Shown here: piece by piece, positions 1 to 9,008 of the stretch
Numbering within the stretch: the first letter of the stretch is position 1
How the letters are laid out: the number at the start of each line of letters is the position of its first letter
DNA from: Spirochaetales bacterium
GTDB lineage: Bacteria; Spirochaetota; Spirochaetia; UBA9216
Reading direction: 5' to 3'
Length of the DNA: 58,540 nt
Assembly (NCBI GenBank): GCA_016342585.1
Contig: JAEINK010000029.1
Coordinates: 1-58,540, forward strand
Program-made: the position numbers and the translations under genes
Notes under the pieces: model-generated
What the model was told of the DNA's origin: nothing
Database searches by the model: none
Seen by the model: the letters and a program-made list of their open reading frames with translations, nothing else

Positions 1-71
1 ATGTTCATGCAATGGAAGCGCTTTTAAGAGTCTTTGCCGGAAACCCATTCATGGTTGGTGCTGAGTAGTTA

Positions 72-656
72 CTATTTTTCCTTCAATTCGTCAATGAGAT
101 CCTCGATTCTTGAAGTGGAAACGGGATCCAGTGCCGATGTGGGTTCGTCCATAAGCAATACATCCGGTTCAACAGCGAGTACCCTTGCAATACAAAGTCG
201 CTGCTGCTGCCCACCTGAAAGTCCCAGGGCAGGTTTATGAAGCCGATCCTTGACTTCATCCCAGAGAGCGGCCTGACGGAGACTTTTTTCAACAATATGT
301 TCAATTTTACTCCTGTTTTTAACACCGTGAATTCTCGGGCCGTAGGCAGTATTCTCGAATATCGTCATGGCAAAGGGGTTGGGCTTCTGAAAAACCATCC
401 CAACCTGCTTTCTAAGTTTGATAACATCATACTGGTTATAGATATTTCTACCATTGTAGAGGACTTCCCCTTCGACCTTTGAACCCTCAACCAGATCATT
501 CATCCTGTTTAAGGTTTTTATAAAAGTTGACTTTCCACAGCCCGAAGGACCGATAAGGGCAGTAACTTTATGCTCTTCCATATCCATGGAAATTTTATGG
601 AGTGCCTTGAAATCTCCATAATAGAAATCAAGGTCTTTGACGCTGATCTTGCTCAT
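72..656 (-). CDS. pstB: Phosphate ABC transporter ATPase PstB, C-terminally truncated
   Basis: Cytoplasmic ATPase that powers phosphate import with PstC and PstA. The Walker A motif GPSGCGKST, the Q-loop VFQKPNPF, the signature LSGGQQQR and the Walker B region [12 protein letters not shown] are all present. PstB proteins usually have about 250 residues. This frame ends after 194, at LIDELKEK, just before the expected switch histidine (THNMQQA region). I read the three frames between the stop and position 1 and could not restore the missing part with a single frameshift. The ATG directly abuts the pstA stop codon. Family assignment is secure; whether the protein still works is doubtful. Confidence 0.93.
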   Translation of the reverse strand: MSKISVKDLDFYYGDFKALHKISMDMEEHKVTALIGPSGCGKSTFIKTLNRMNDLVEGSKVEGEVLYNGRNIYNQYDVIKLRKQVGMVFQKPNPFAMTIFENTAYGPRIHGVKNRSKIEHIVEKSLRQAALWDEVKDRLHKPALGLSGGQQQRLCIARVLAVEPDVLLMDEPTSALDPVSTSRIEDLIDELKEK

Positions 657-2312
657 TTAATACCTCTTCCGAAAAATTCTGGAGTTCATCAAAAGATTTG
701 TCCCCAGGATGATAATGATTAGAATTGTTGCTGTAGCAAAGGCACGATCGAAGGAGATCCCCTCTTTTACAAGCTGATATAGGTGGACGGAAAGAACACG
801 TGAGGATGTGAACAGACTTTCCGCTCGGCGATAATCAAAACCCATGGTAAAAAGAAGGGCCGCCGTCTCTCCAATAGCGCGCCCGACGCCGAGAACTACG
901 CCTGTCACGATTCCAGGGGCCGCGGCAGGAAGAACAACCCTATATATAGTCATCCATTTCCCGGCACCAAGAGCCAGAGACCCCTCTCTGAAAGATTTAG
1001 GAACAGACTTCAGGGCCTCCTCAGCGGTCCTCACAATTGTAGGAAGTATCATCAGGGTGATAGTTAAGGTACCGGAAAGCAAACCGATACCCAGCTTAAA
1101 CAGCCCGACAAAGACTATGAACCCGAAAAGACCGAAAATGATAGAGGGGATACCCGCCAGCGTTTCCGTTCCAAGCCGGAGGACCTTTACCAGTCGTCCC
1201 TGATTGGCATATTCAACAAGGTATATAGCCGCCCCTACCCCGATTGGGGTTGAAAAGAGGATAGTCAGTATTACCATATAAATAGTGTTTACAATGATTG
1301 AGGAGATACCACCGACCCGTCCGGCCCGTTTCGGTGGTTCAAGGATAAAACTCATCTGGATATTTCTCCCTCGATGTCTGGACTGATAGGAGAGTATGGG
1401 AAGGTTTAACCCTTTGGCATTAAGGTAAGGATAGATACCAACAGCACCGGGTGTAGACTCAATCAGCTGCTGCTGCTCAGCAAGAGATGATACGGGGATG
1501 ATATTTCCGCTCCCGGAGGGCATTTTGATATCTACCAGAAGAGTGTGTCCGGAGGAGCCCTCAGGAGGCAGGATGAAGACAATTGGAAGATCTACGCCAC
1601 CGACCTCATTCCAGTTCTGAATGTCCCCGGAAATAATTCTGGAAATGAGTTCCTTATTCATGAACCGAATCTTTATATTATTCTCTACTGCGAGGACCGA
1701 AGGATTCACCGCAAGACTCATATCCCAGATATTTAAATTACTTACTTTTGAATCTTTCAGAAGTACCGCCTGAGAGGCAGGAAGGAACCCTACTGCTCCA
1801 GGAAGCTCTTCAACAGTTTTAATAAGTTCAGCCTCATCCTTTTTAAGGGTTATCTTCTTGCCGAATTTCCAAACCTCACCTTGAATAGGAACACTCTGAA
1901 GGCCGATCAGCTGAACAGAAATATCCTGCTCAGTAAGATTACCCCAATTTGAAGGAGAGCCGGCAAAAAGATCAATAAGGTCCTGTACCTGTAAATCGGT
2001 TAACTTCAATCCCTTATTGGCTATAATCAAAGCAGGCTCATCCATCCATGGAACCATCACGGTTTTACTGGTGGAAGGAATAACTTTCGTTTCTATCAGG
2101 TTATCCGAAACAAAACCGTGGTAAAGAATGAATCCCAGAATAAAAAGGAGAATACCAATAGTAAGCCCTGCAAATCCCCAAAGGAAGGCGGAGGCTATCC
2201 TGTCCGAAACCTTGGGAGAAATTATACTTCGATTAGTTGATTTGTCATCAACCGGGGGTACTTCGGCCGGGACACCGGACTTTATGCTATCCATGGTTGT
2301 TTTTATTTCCAT
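657..2312 (-). CDS. pstA: Phosphate ABC transporter permease PstA with large extracytoplasmic insert
   Basis: Inner-membrane permease of the Pst importer. At 551 residues it is nearly twice the length of a standard PstA. A cytoplasmic tail (about 1-40) precedes one membrane helix (about 42-66). Some 260 extracytoplasmic residues follow, and then a normal PstA permease core from about residue 335, including the coupling stretch AEEALKSVPKSFREGSLALG. The extra domain contains two half repeats resembling the PstS phosphate-binding domain: about 106-178 (SNWGN ... PGAVGF) and about 219-296 (SGDIQNWNEVGG ... PGAVGIYPY). The ATG overlaps the pstC stop by one base, so translation is coupled. Confidence 0.92.
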   Translation of the reverse strand: MEIKTTMDSIKSGVPAEVPPVDDKSTNRSIISPKVSDRIASAFLWGFAGLTIGILLFILGFILYHGFVSDNLIETKVIPSTSKTVMVPWMDEPALIIANKGLKLTDLQVQDLIDLFAGSPSNWGNLTEQDISVQLIGLQSVPIQGEVWKFGKKITLKKDEAELIKTVEELPGAVGFLPASQAVLLKDSKVSNLNIWDMSLAVNPSVLAVENNIKIRFMNKELISRIISGDIQNWNEVGGVDLPIVFILPPEGSSGHTLLVDIKMPSGSGNIIPVSSLAEQQQLIESTPGAVGIYPYLNAKGLNLPILSYQSRHRGRNIQMSFILEPPKRAGRVGGISSIIVNTIYMVILTILFSTPIGVGAAIYLVEYANQGRLVKVLRLGTETLAGIPSIIFGLFGFIVFVGLFKLGIGLLSGTLTITLMILPTIVRTAEEALKSVPKSFREGSLALGAGKWMTIYRVVLPAAAPGIVTGVVLGVGRAIGETAALLFTMGFDYRRAESLFTSSRVLSVHLYQLVKEGISFDRAFATATILIIIILGTNLLMNSRIFRKRY

Positions 2313-3187
2313 CAGACTACTTCCATCCTGGTTTTATTGGAGATATAGTTAACCAGAAGGTTTAAGATAAGTATGAAAAGAAACAGAACCATACTTGTAG
2401 AAAAAAGGGCTGTCAGATGATCTCCTGATGCATAACCCATATCAGTTACAATGTTCATGGTAAGAGTACGAACCTTGGAAAGGGGGCCACCCGGCATAAT
2501 GGGTGCATTTCCGGCAACCATGAGTACGGCCATGGTTTCACCGAGTGCCCGTCCCATTCCCAGGACAATTCCGGCAACAATTCCTGAACTGGCGGTGGGG
2601 ATGAGAACTTTCCGGATTGTCTGCCAGCGAGTGGCTCCAAGAGCATAGGAACCGGCTTTCAACTCATCTGACAGACTGCGCAGAGAGACCTCACTGACGT
2701 TAACAATGGTGGGGAGTGTCATGATGGCAAGAATAATAGAAGCCGAAAGAACCGAATAACCGGTACCACCGAAGGCATTTCTCACAAAAGTAGAAATAAC
2801 AATGACTCCGAAAAAGCCATAAATCACAGAAGGAATCCCGGCTAAAAGCTGAATTACCGTCCTGAGTATCTCTGCAACTTTGGGAGTCGCAATCTCGGCC
2901 ATAAAAACAGCGGTCATAATTCCGATTGGAACAGAAAGGAGCAGGGCGCCAAAAGTGACATAGAGAGAACCTAGGATGAAAGGAAGGATCCCATACCGTG
3001 GGTTTGTCTCATTCCCCGGTAGCCAGTCAGTTCCAAAAAGAAAATCGAAAACCGATACTTTAGAGAAAAGCGGTGCTCCCCTCTGAAAAATAAATACAGA
3101 AATAAACAGTACACTCAAGACAGATATACTGGCACAGAAGAGAAGTATCAGCTCAACCGATTTTTCTGATTTTAGTTTTAGTTTCAA
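2312..3187 (-). CDS. pstC: Phosphate ABC transporter permease PstC
   Basis: Inner-membrane permease partner of PstA, with six predicted membrane helices. The coupling stretch SEVSLRSLSDELKAGSYALG and the motif GMGRALGETMAV are typical of PstC. The longest open frame begins with a TTG at 3193, but a GGAGG sits right against that codon. The second TTG, at 3187, is six bases downstream of GGAGG and is the better start. First gene of a pstC-pstA-pstB operon read away from pyrG; Pho-box-like repeats lie about 90 bp upstream. Confidence 0.93.
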   Translation of the reverse strand: MKLKLKSEKSVELILLFCASISVLSVLFISVFIFQRGAPLFSKVSVFDFLFGTDWLPGNETNPRYGILPFILGSLYVTFGALLLSVPIGIMTAVFMAEIATPKVAEILRTVIQLLAGIPSVIYGFFGVIVISTFVRNAFGGTGYSVLSASIILAIMTLPTIVNVSEVSLRSLSDELKAGSYALGATRWQTIRKVLIPTASSGIVAGIVLGMGRALGETMAVLMVAGNAPIMPGGPLSKVRTLTMNIVTDMGYASGDHLTALFSTSMVLFLFILILNLLVNYISNKTRMEVV

Positions 3188-3275
3188 AAACAACCTCCGA
3201 TTCAGGGAAAAACCCTGTGTCGTTCAATGTTCAATTAAGTTCAACTTGAAAATATCAGTATAGAGTTCCCCTAAT

Positions 3276-3304
3276 GTTAGAGTTTGGTTAGGATTGTGTT
3301 AGGA
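3276..3304 (-). promoter_or_regulatory. Pho-box-like triple repeat upstream of pstC
   Basis: The pentamer GTTAG occurs at 3276, 3287 and 3298, exactly 11 bp apart. Read toward pstC this is CTAAC three times, matching the spacing of PhoB/PhoP direct-repeat boxes (one half site per helical turn). An equivalent triplet precedes pstS, which supports regulation by a phosphate-responsive response regulator. The binding protein is inferred; no phoB or phoP gene lies in the window. Confidence 0.7.
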
Positions 3305-3384
3305 AAATTGGTGTAACTGCCCTTAAGACCCTTTGACCTGCGAATTTTTTTCTAATTTTTAACAAAACAAATTGCCTGGGGGGT

Positions 3385-3413
3385 TTGACAATCCCGTTCA
3401 AGACCGGGATAAT
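3385..3413 (+). promoter_or_regulatory. pyrG promoter with inverted repeat in the spacer
   Basis: TTGACA (3385-3390), a 17-bp spacer and GATAAT (3408-3413). A transcript would start at about 3420, next to the ATG at 3422, so the message is predicted to be leaderless. The spacer holds a perfect inverted repeat, ATCCCG and CGGGAT, separated by 8 bp (3391-3410), a possible operator. Confidence 0.75.
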
Positions 3414-3421
3414 ATTTTCAC

Positions 3422-5035
3422 ATGAAGAAATATATATTTGTCACAGGAGGTGTCTGCTCAAGCCTTGGAAAAGGGTTGGCATCGGCATCTATCGGGGCCC
3501 TGTTGGAAGGCCACGGGATAAAGGTTTGCATGGTCAAAATTGATCCATATCTTAATGTGGACGCAGGAACCATGAGCCCCTATCAGCATGGAGAGGTCTA
3601 CGTCACCGACGACGGTGCGGAAACGGACCTCGATCTTGGTAACTACTACAGATTTACATCATCACCGGTCGGTTTAAAGAACACGATCACAACAGGTCAA
3701 ATCTACCAGGAAGTCATTCGAAAAGAGCGTGAAGGAAAATATCTGGGACGAACTGTTCAGATGATTCCCCACATTACCGATGAAATCAAACGCAGAATTG
3801 TAGCCGCAACCAATGAAAACGAAGCCAAAGTTACGATCATTGAAGTCGGAGGAACAGTAGGAGACCTGGAATCGGTCCCCTTCCTCGAAGCGTCCCGGCA
3901 GTTCGTTAACGATATGGGCAAAGAGAATGTACTTTTCATTCACCTGACCCTCGTTCCCCTCGTTGCCGGGGAGGAGCTTAAAACCAAACCCACCCAGCAT
4001 TCGGTAAAAGAACTCCGGGAAATCGGAATTCAGCCGGACATCCTCCTCTGCCGGGGACCGGAAGAGTTAACCGAAGAGATGAAGAAGAAGATCTCCCTCT
4101 TTACAAATGTAGAGAAGAGATCCGTCTTTTCAGCCTACGATGTGGACACAACAGTCTATGAAATCCCTCTCATCTACAGGGAACAGGGACTCCATCTGAA
4201 TGTCATGGAAAAACTGGGGTTAACTCCGGAAAAGCCTCAGATGGCCGCCTGGGAGAAATTCATTAGGACCTTCCACAACTCCAAAACCACCGTTCGAATC
4301 GGTATGCTCGGAAAATATCTGAACCTGACAGACTCCTATAAATCGATCAATGAAGCCCTCTTTCATGGCGCCATAGCCAACGGTGCGAGGGTAGAAATTG
4401 TAAAAATTGATTCAGAAGAGATCGAAGAGGGAAAGAAACTGGAAGAAGCATTTAAAGATATTGACGGTATCCTGATCCCCGGAGGATTTGGAAAACGCGG
4501 TATTGAAGGGATGCTTACAGGTGCCAGGTATGCCAGAGAGAAGAGAATCCCCTGCCTGGGAATATGCCTTGGCATGCAAATCATGGTGATCGAATACGCC
4601 CGGAATGTGGCGGGGCTGAAGGGGGCCAACAGTACGGAGTTCAACCCCGAAACAGTAGCTCCGGTGGTCAGTCTGCTGGAAGAGCAGATGGACGTAAAAG
4701 AGTACGGCGGCACAATGCGGCTGGGAAGAAGCGAAAGTCACCTGAAAGACGGTACAAAGATAAGGGAAGCCTATGGCAGCCCCATGATTTTCGAACGCCA
4801 CCGTCACAGATATGAGGTTTCTGTTCGGTATAGAGACGTTCTTGAAGAAGCGGGACTCATGGTATCCGGAGTGACTCCGGGTAACAGCCTCGTGGAATCG
4901 GTACAGTGGCCTGACCATCCCTGGAGCACGGGGGTTCAGTTTCACCCGGAGTTTACCTCAAAACCCACTGCCCCCAACCCCCTCTTTGCCGCTTTCATCA
5001 AGGCAAGCCTTGCCGGAAGAAAGAAAGAGAAATAG
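3422..5035 (+). CDS. pyrG: CTP synthase
   Basis: Makes CTP from UTP, ATP and glutamine. Full length (537 residues). The N-terminal synthetase domain starts KYIFVTGGVCSSLGKG, with the ATP loop and the conserved DPYLNVDAGTMSP. The C-terminal class I glutamine amidotransferase has the nucleophile elbow GICLGMQ and the catalytic HPE (QFHPEF). No ribosome-binding site precedes the ATG, and the -10 box ends 8 nt upstream. Monocistronic: it lies between the oppositely read pstCAB and pstS units and ends in its own terminator. Confidence 0.98.
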   Translation: MKKYIFVTGGVCSSLGKGLASASIGALLEGHGIKVCMVKIDPYLNVDAGTMSPYQHGEVYVTDDGAETDLDLGNYYRFTSSPVGLKNTITTGQIYQEVIRKEREGKYLGRTVQMIPHITDEIKRRIVAATNENEAKVTIIEVGGTVGDLESVPFLEASRQFVNDMGKENVLFIHLTLVPLVAGEELKTKPTQHSVKELREIGIQPDILLCRGPEELTEEMKKKISLFTNVEKRSVFSAYDVDTTVYEIPLIYREQGLHLNVMEKLGLTPEKPQMAAWEKFIRTFHNSKTTVRIGMLGKYLNLTDSYKSINEALFHGAIANGARVEIVKIDSEEIEEGKKLEEAFKDIDGILIPGGFGKRGIEGMLTGARYAREKRIPCLGICLGMQIMVIEYARNVAGLKGANSTEFNPETVAPVVSLLEEQMDVKEYGGTMRLGRSESHLKDGTKIREAYGSPMIFERHRHRYEVSVRYRDVLEEAGLMVSGVTPGNSLVESVQWPDHPWSTGVQFHPEFTSKPTAPNPLFAAFIKASLAGRKKEK

Positions 5036-5097
5036 AATTTAATAAACGATAAGGTCCACTGTTTTCGCAGAGGGAATCGCCTTAAAAGATTAATATA

Positions 5098-5131
5098 AAG
5101 CCCTTTGAGCCGCAGCTTGAAGGGCTTTTTT
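5098..5131 (+). terminator. Intrinsic terminator of pyrG
   Basis: AAGCCCTT (5098-5105) pairs with AAGGGCTT (5120-5127) around a 14-nt loop and runs into a T tract. Confidence 0.8.
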
Positions 5132-5221
5132 ATTTCTAAATCATCAGACAAAGGGGGGAACCCTCTCTTCAGTCAAAACGATAAATTTAATCCGGCACGA
5201 TGCCTGCTTTGCAGGGCAAAC

Positions 5222-5256
5222 AAAAAAGCCCCCGTCCGGGAAATCCGGTCGGGGAC
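5222..5256 (-). terminator. Intrinsic terminator of pstS
   Basis: On the minus strand GTCCCCGACCGG pairs with CCGGACGGGGGC (5228-5256), followed by a run of six T. It faces the pyrG terminator between the two convergent genes. Confidence 0.85.
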
Positions 5257-5299
5257 TGTTTCTATCAATCTAAAAATCTTTTTTATTGGATAATCAAAA

Positions 5300-6148
5300 T
5301 TAAGGTAGAGCTATAAAACCTTCATCCTCCACAATAGCCTGCCCTTCATCACTCAAGAGGAAGTCAAGAAACACCTTTGCAAATGTTCCATTTTCAACTT
5401 CCCCATTGGAAATGATGTTAAGTCTTCTGGAGACAGCATAGTCACCGGAAAGAACATTGGAAACCGAAGGCTCAACACCATCAATAAGAAGGGTCTTACC
5501 TCCATTACTGATAGCCTTGTCAATGTATCCAAATCCACAGTATCCGATGGAATCGGGAGTAGCACCGGTTTTGGTAACCATGTCTCCGTTGGACTCAACA
5601 ACGATTGTGTCTTTGTAGAACTCCTGCTCTTTACCAAATTCAGGTTTGATAACAAGTTCGTGAAAAGCAGCCCGGGTTCCTGATGCTTCATCCCTGTTGA
5701 TGACAATAATGGCTTTATCGGGACCGCCGACCTGGCTCCAATTTGTGATTTCACCGGTGTAAATCCGGGCAATCTCAAGCCTGGAGAGAGAATCGACCAT
5801 AACGCCACCATTTACTACGACAGCAATACCGTCAAGAGCAATCGGAGTGGCAACAGCACCGGCCTCTTCTTCAGCAGATTTGAGGTCCCTGGAAGCACCG
5901 CCAAGTACGTAGGTACCATCAAGAGCACCCTTAACACCAACGGAAGAACCCTGTCCTTCGTAGGAAATCCTGTAAGTGGTATTCTTCGCTTCAAAGGCTT
6001 CGATGGCGCTGATAGTAATAGGTTCAACCGTTGTTGATCCGCCAAGTGATATGGAAACAATCTCTTCCTGCTGACTTTCCTGAGCTCCCCCAGCGAAAGC
6101 AGTGAATGCAACAGCCATCACAAGGACGGCAACAATAATCTTCTTCAT
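5300..6148 (-). CDS. pstS: Phosphate-binding protein PstS
   Basis: Periplasmic phosphate-binding protein that feeds PstC/PstA. The Sec signal peptide MKKIIVAVLVMAVAFTAFAG has no lipobox cysteine, so the protein is probably released by signal peptidase I. Ligand-binding motifs are GGSTTVEP, GQGSSVGV, the stretch TGEITNWSQVGG and the phosphate-contacting EASGTRAAF. At 282 residues it has family length. The start is preceded by AAGGAG. It is physically separated from pstCAB by pyrG but has the same type of Pho boxes, so co-regulation is likely. Confidence 0.95.
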   Translation of the reverse strand: MKKIIVAVLVMAVAFTAFAGGAQESQQEEIVSISLGGSTTVEPITISAIEAFEAKNTTYRISYEGQGSSVGVKGALDGTYVLGGASRDLKSAEEEAGAVATPIALDGIAVVVNGGVMVDSLSRLEIARIYTGEITNWSQVGGPDKAIIVINRDEASGTRAAFHELVIKPEFGKEQEFYKDTIVVESNGDMVTKTGATPDSIGYCGFGYIDKAISNGGKTLLIDGVEPSVSNVLSGDYAVSRRLNIISNGEVENGTFAKVFLDFLLSDEGQAIVEDEGFIALP

Positions 6149-6215
6149 TTGTAAAAACTCCTTATTGGTTTGTTAAAATTACAAATGAAGAATAAGAAGG
6201 TCCTGTGACAACTTC

Positions 6216-6244
6216 ATTAAGAAACCGTTAGATTTCTGTTAAGA
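6216..6244 (-). promoter_or_regulatory. Pho-box-like triple repeat upstream of pstS
   Basis: ATTAAG, GTTAGA and GTTAAG begin at 6216, 6227 and 6238, exactly 11 bp apart. In the pstS sense they read TTAAC, CTAAC and TTAAT. The last repeat overlaps the lipA stop codon. Spacing and sequence match the triplet upstream of pstC. Confidence 0.7.
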
Positions 6245-7174
6245 TGCCTCGTTTCTCAGAGATTTTATCGCCTCATCGGCAAGATAGGAGCTCCGAACCA
6301 GTGGAGAGGAGGAAACATGGAGGAATCCCTGACGTTTACCCTCTTCGCCATAATCATCAAACTGTTCGGGGGTGATATAGGAAATTACAGGATGATGTTC
6401 CCCCGAGGGAGCAAGATACTGCCCGATTGTCAGGAAATTACAATCCACTTTCCGCAGATCGGCCATCACTTGATGAATCTCCGGGACCTCTTCCCCAAGG
6501 CCCAGCATGAAACCGGACTTGGTATAAATTCCAGGGGCACGCTCCTTTACCCTTCGCAGGAGTTCCAGGGACTGTTCATAGTCAGCCTGGGGTCTTACAG
6601 TCGGGTAGAGCCGGGGCGCGGTCTCTACATTGTGGTTTATAATATCCGGACTGGCCTCAATGACCGTATCCAAAGCATCCGAATCCCCCTGAAAATCGGG
6701 GATGAGAACCTCAATAACAACCTTTTCGGAAGCCCTGCGAATTGCGGTGATGACTGCCGCAAAATGGCCGGCACCGCCATCCTCCAGATCATCCCTGGTC
6801 ACCGATGTGATCACCACATGCCTGAGGCCGAGGCGTTTCACAGCCTCCGCAATATGGGCGGGTTCCTCAGGGTCCACCAGGTCGGGAGAACCATCGGAAA
6901 CATTACAGAACCGGCAATTTCTTGTACAGACCCGCCCGAGGATCATGAAGGTGGCCGTCTTTCTGTTAAAACACTCCCCCTTATTGGGGCAGGCAGCCTC
7001 TTCACATACGGTATGCAGGTGTAAGGCGGTAAGGATCTCTTCAACTTCCTTGAAATCCTGTCCGGGTCTATACCTGACTTTAAGCCAGTCGGGTCTTTTA
7101 GATTTTGTCTTTGCCGTTCCCGCGAACGCTGTCGTCGCTGGCTTCAGTTTTGGCTTTTCGATATTCTCACCCAT
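6239..7174 (-). CDS. lipA: Lipoyl synthase
   Basis: Radical SAM enzyme that inserts two sulfurs into protein-bound octanoyl groups to make lipoyl cofactor. The auxiliary cluster motif [12 protein letters not shown] and the radical SAM motif CTRNCRFC are both intact. The stretch [14 protein letters not shown] and the C-terminal [13 protein letters not shown] (the conserved RSSY) are typical. Length 311 is normal. The ATG overlaps the lipB stop codon by one base, giving a lipB-lipA operon. Confidence 0.97.
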   Translation of the reverse strand: MGENIEKPKLKPATTAFAGTAKTKSKRPDWLKVRYRPGQDFKEVEEILTALHLHTVCEEAACPNKGECFNRKTATFMILGRVCTRNCRFCNVSDGSPDLVDPEEPAHIAEAVKRLGLRHVVITSVTRDDLEDGGAGHFAAVITAIRRASEKVVIEVLIPDFQGDSDALDTVIEASPDIINHNVETAPRLYPTVRPQADYEQSLELLRRVKERAPGIYTKSGFMLGLGEEVPEIHQVMADLRKVDCNFLTIGQYLAPSGEHHPVISYITPEQFDDYGEEGKRQGFLHVSSSPLVRSSYLADEAIKSLRNEAS

Positions 7175-7845
7175 TAAAGTATCTCCTCCAGCGTCTTGAA
7201 CACCGGCATAATTTCAAACCTTTCCGCAAAGAATTGGATAAACTGGGATTTGACCGTTTCAAAATCAACCGCCCTGCCGATTTCTCTCTCGAGGGAGGTT
7301 ACCGTGCGGTCAGCCAGACCACAGGGAATTATCCAGTCAAAATGCTTCAGGTTGGTTTTAACATTAAAGGCGATCCCGTGATAGGAAACCCATTTTCGAA
7401 CGGCGATTCCAATAGCGGTAATTTTTCTGGAGTCCATATAGACACCCGTATATTTTCCAGTCTCGGTAGCAGGTTCCAGATCGTACACTTTTTTAAGGAG
7501 GTTAATAATCGTCTCCTCAAGCATGGTGACATAAAGGTGAAGGTCCTTGCCAAACTCATCCAGCCGGAGGATGGGGTATGCCACAAGCTGTCCGGGACCA
7601 TGATAAGTCACATCCCCACCCCGGCTTATATCAAAAAGTTCTACCCCTTCCTTTGCCAACTCTTCATCCGAAAGGAGGATATGCTCTCTTTTTGCCCGGC
7701 GCCCCAGGGTAATGACTGGAGGATGCTCAACCATAAAAAGGGTATTATCAATTTCACGGGCGAGTACCCTGGGAACGGTCTTCTCCTGTATCTCAAGAGC
7801 CTTTCCATATTCCATTTTTCCCAGATCAACTATATTTACATTCAC
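7174..7845 (-). CDS. lipB: Octanoyltransferase
   Basis: Transfers octanoyl groups from acyl carrier protein to lipoyl domains, supplying the LipA substrate. The family signature [14 protein letters not shown] is present. The conserved lysine and cysteine region appears as [18 protein letters not shown] and the conserved PCGL motif ([10 protein letters not shown]). The start is a GTG with AGGGGG about seven bases upstream. Confidence 0.96.
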   Translation of the reverse strand: MNVNIVDLGKMEYGKALEIQEKTVPRVLAREIDNTLFMVEHPPVITLGRRAKREHILLSDEELAKEGVELFDISRGGDVTYHGPGQLVAYPILRLDEFGKDLHLYVTMLEETIINLLKKVYDLEPATETGKYTGVYMDSRKITAIGIAVRKWVSYHGIAFNVKTNLKHFDWIIPCGLADRTVTSLEREIGRAVDFETVKSQFIQFFAERFEIMPVFKTLEEIL

Positions 7846-8028
7846 AACAACGCCCCCTGCAGGATAGTACCCGAATTCCAGACCCTTTTCTACAATTTAC
7901 CAGCCATACACGGGCAAGAAAGGAGAAGAGTCTATATTTTATGGATTAAAAATCAATATAAGATAATAAATAGAGTGAGGTAGTGTCAAATTTTAAGGTT
8001 CATAATTTACGGGGATTCACAGAAATAC

Positions 8029-8057
8029 TTGCAATCCGTTCTCCTGCATGGTAGGAT
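8029..8057 (+). promoter_or_regulatory. Promoter of the 8067 operon, predicted leaderless
   Basis: TTGCAA (8029-8034), a 17-bp spacer and TAGGAT (8052-8057). The ATG at 8067 is nine bases downstream of the -10 box, with no Shine-Dalgarno site between. Confidence 0.65.
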
Positions 8058-8066
8058 TTTTACTAG

Positions 8067-9008
8067 ATGAAAAATTCACTTATTGCCGGGCTGTTCCTGT
8101 TATTCATATCCATAATCACCCTCACTATTTTCACAGGTGGATATGCTCTCTATATGGCAAGCGGTCTCTCCGAATCGGGAATTGTCATCAACGGCGGGAA
8201 TTTTATAAGGATCCTGATAAGTTCCATCCCCCTTCTCCTGCCCCTCTCCCTGGCCATTGGGTTTTTCATAACCTTTTTAAGACTCAGACGGCGCCCGGGA
8301 TTCAGGCCCCTGACAGCCCTTATTCTGTTTCTTGTTTCCACGGCACTCCTGTGGATGGCCGGAAGCTTTCTTGGCAACCTTCAGGGTTTTGAAGCCAGTT
8401 CGGAAACCAGGGATTATGCCGAATACTATCCGGAAACCTTCACCCGGCTTTCAGATGGTTCCATCCTGTACAGAGATGCCACAGATTCAACAGAGTTCAC
8501 GGGTTTATTAGTCGAATCAAAAGAGGATGAGACACGATCCTTAAGATTGATAGAAGCGCCGCCGGTTATAAGCAGGCTCATAGAAGCTGATAAAATACCC
8601 TCGCTTACAGTAGAGGCCTTCTCATTCAGAGAGGGGTTTGATGCCTCTCTTTTCAACGACTTTGCCCTTGCGGGCGGGAAAATTCTTGAATTGAGAAGGA
8701 ATTCGTCCCCCCTCATCTTTCTCCTCGCTGCAGCGGCCTTCAGCCTCTACCTCACATCCTGCTGGGGAGTTATTCAGATAAGCCGGTGGCCGCTTTTTAA
8801 CACCCTGACCGCCCTGCTTCTCCTTTCAGGGGGAGGGTTTCTATTCAGACTCTTTACTTCCGATATATTCGAAGAGTTAGTTGATCTCCTGGAGGGAAAA
8901 ACCTTTGGGATCCCCCTGATTATCCTGGTCATGGGCGGCATTGCCATTCTGTTAATCCTGGTAGACCTCCTCTTCATTCCATACAATAAACGGGTAGAGG
9001 AGCTTTAA
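8067..9008 (+). CDS. LptF/LptG-like permease-fold membrane protein (small member of pair)
   Basis: Polytopic inner-membrane protein of 313 residues. Three N-terminal hydrophobic segments (about 5-30, 48-70 and 78-103), a soluble extracytoplasmic region (about 105-215) and three C-terminal hydrophobic segments (about 217-310). This 3+domain+3 arrangement, and the adjacency to a second protein of the same plan, match LptF/LptG permeases of lipid export. Sequence motifs are weak, so the assignment is an inference; MlaE-like or orphan spirochaete families are alternatives. The next ATG follows the stop codon immediately. Confidence 0.5.
   Translation: MKNSLIAGLFLLFISIITLTIFTGGYALYMASGLSESGIVINGGNFIRILISSIPLLLPLSLAIGFFITFLRLRRRPGFRPLTALILFLVSTALLWMAGSFLGNLQGFEASSETRDYAEYYPETFTRLSDGSILYRDATDSTEFTGLLVESKEDETRSLRLIEAPPVISRLIEADKIPSLTVEAFSFREGFDASLFNDFALAGGKILELRRNSSPLIFLLAAAAFSLYLTSCWGVIQISRWPLFNTLTALLLLSGGGFLFRLFTSDIFEELVDLLEGKTFGIPLIILVMGGIAILLILVDLLFIPYNKRVEEL

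Noticed and set aside
5105..5293. A 62-codon plus-strand frame after pyrG
   Set aside because: It is made of the two terminators and the sequence between them, with no ribosome-binding site or motif.
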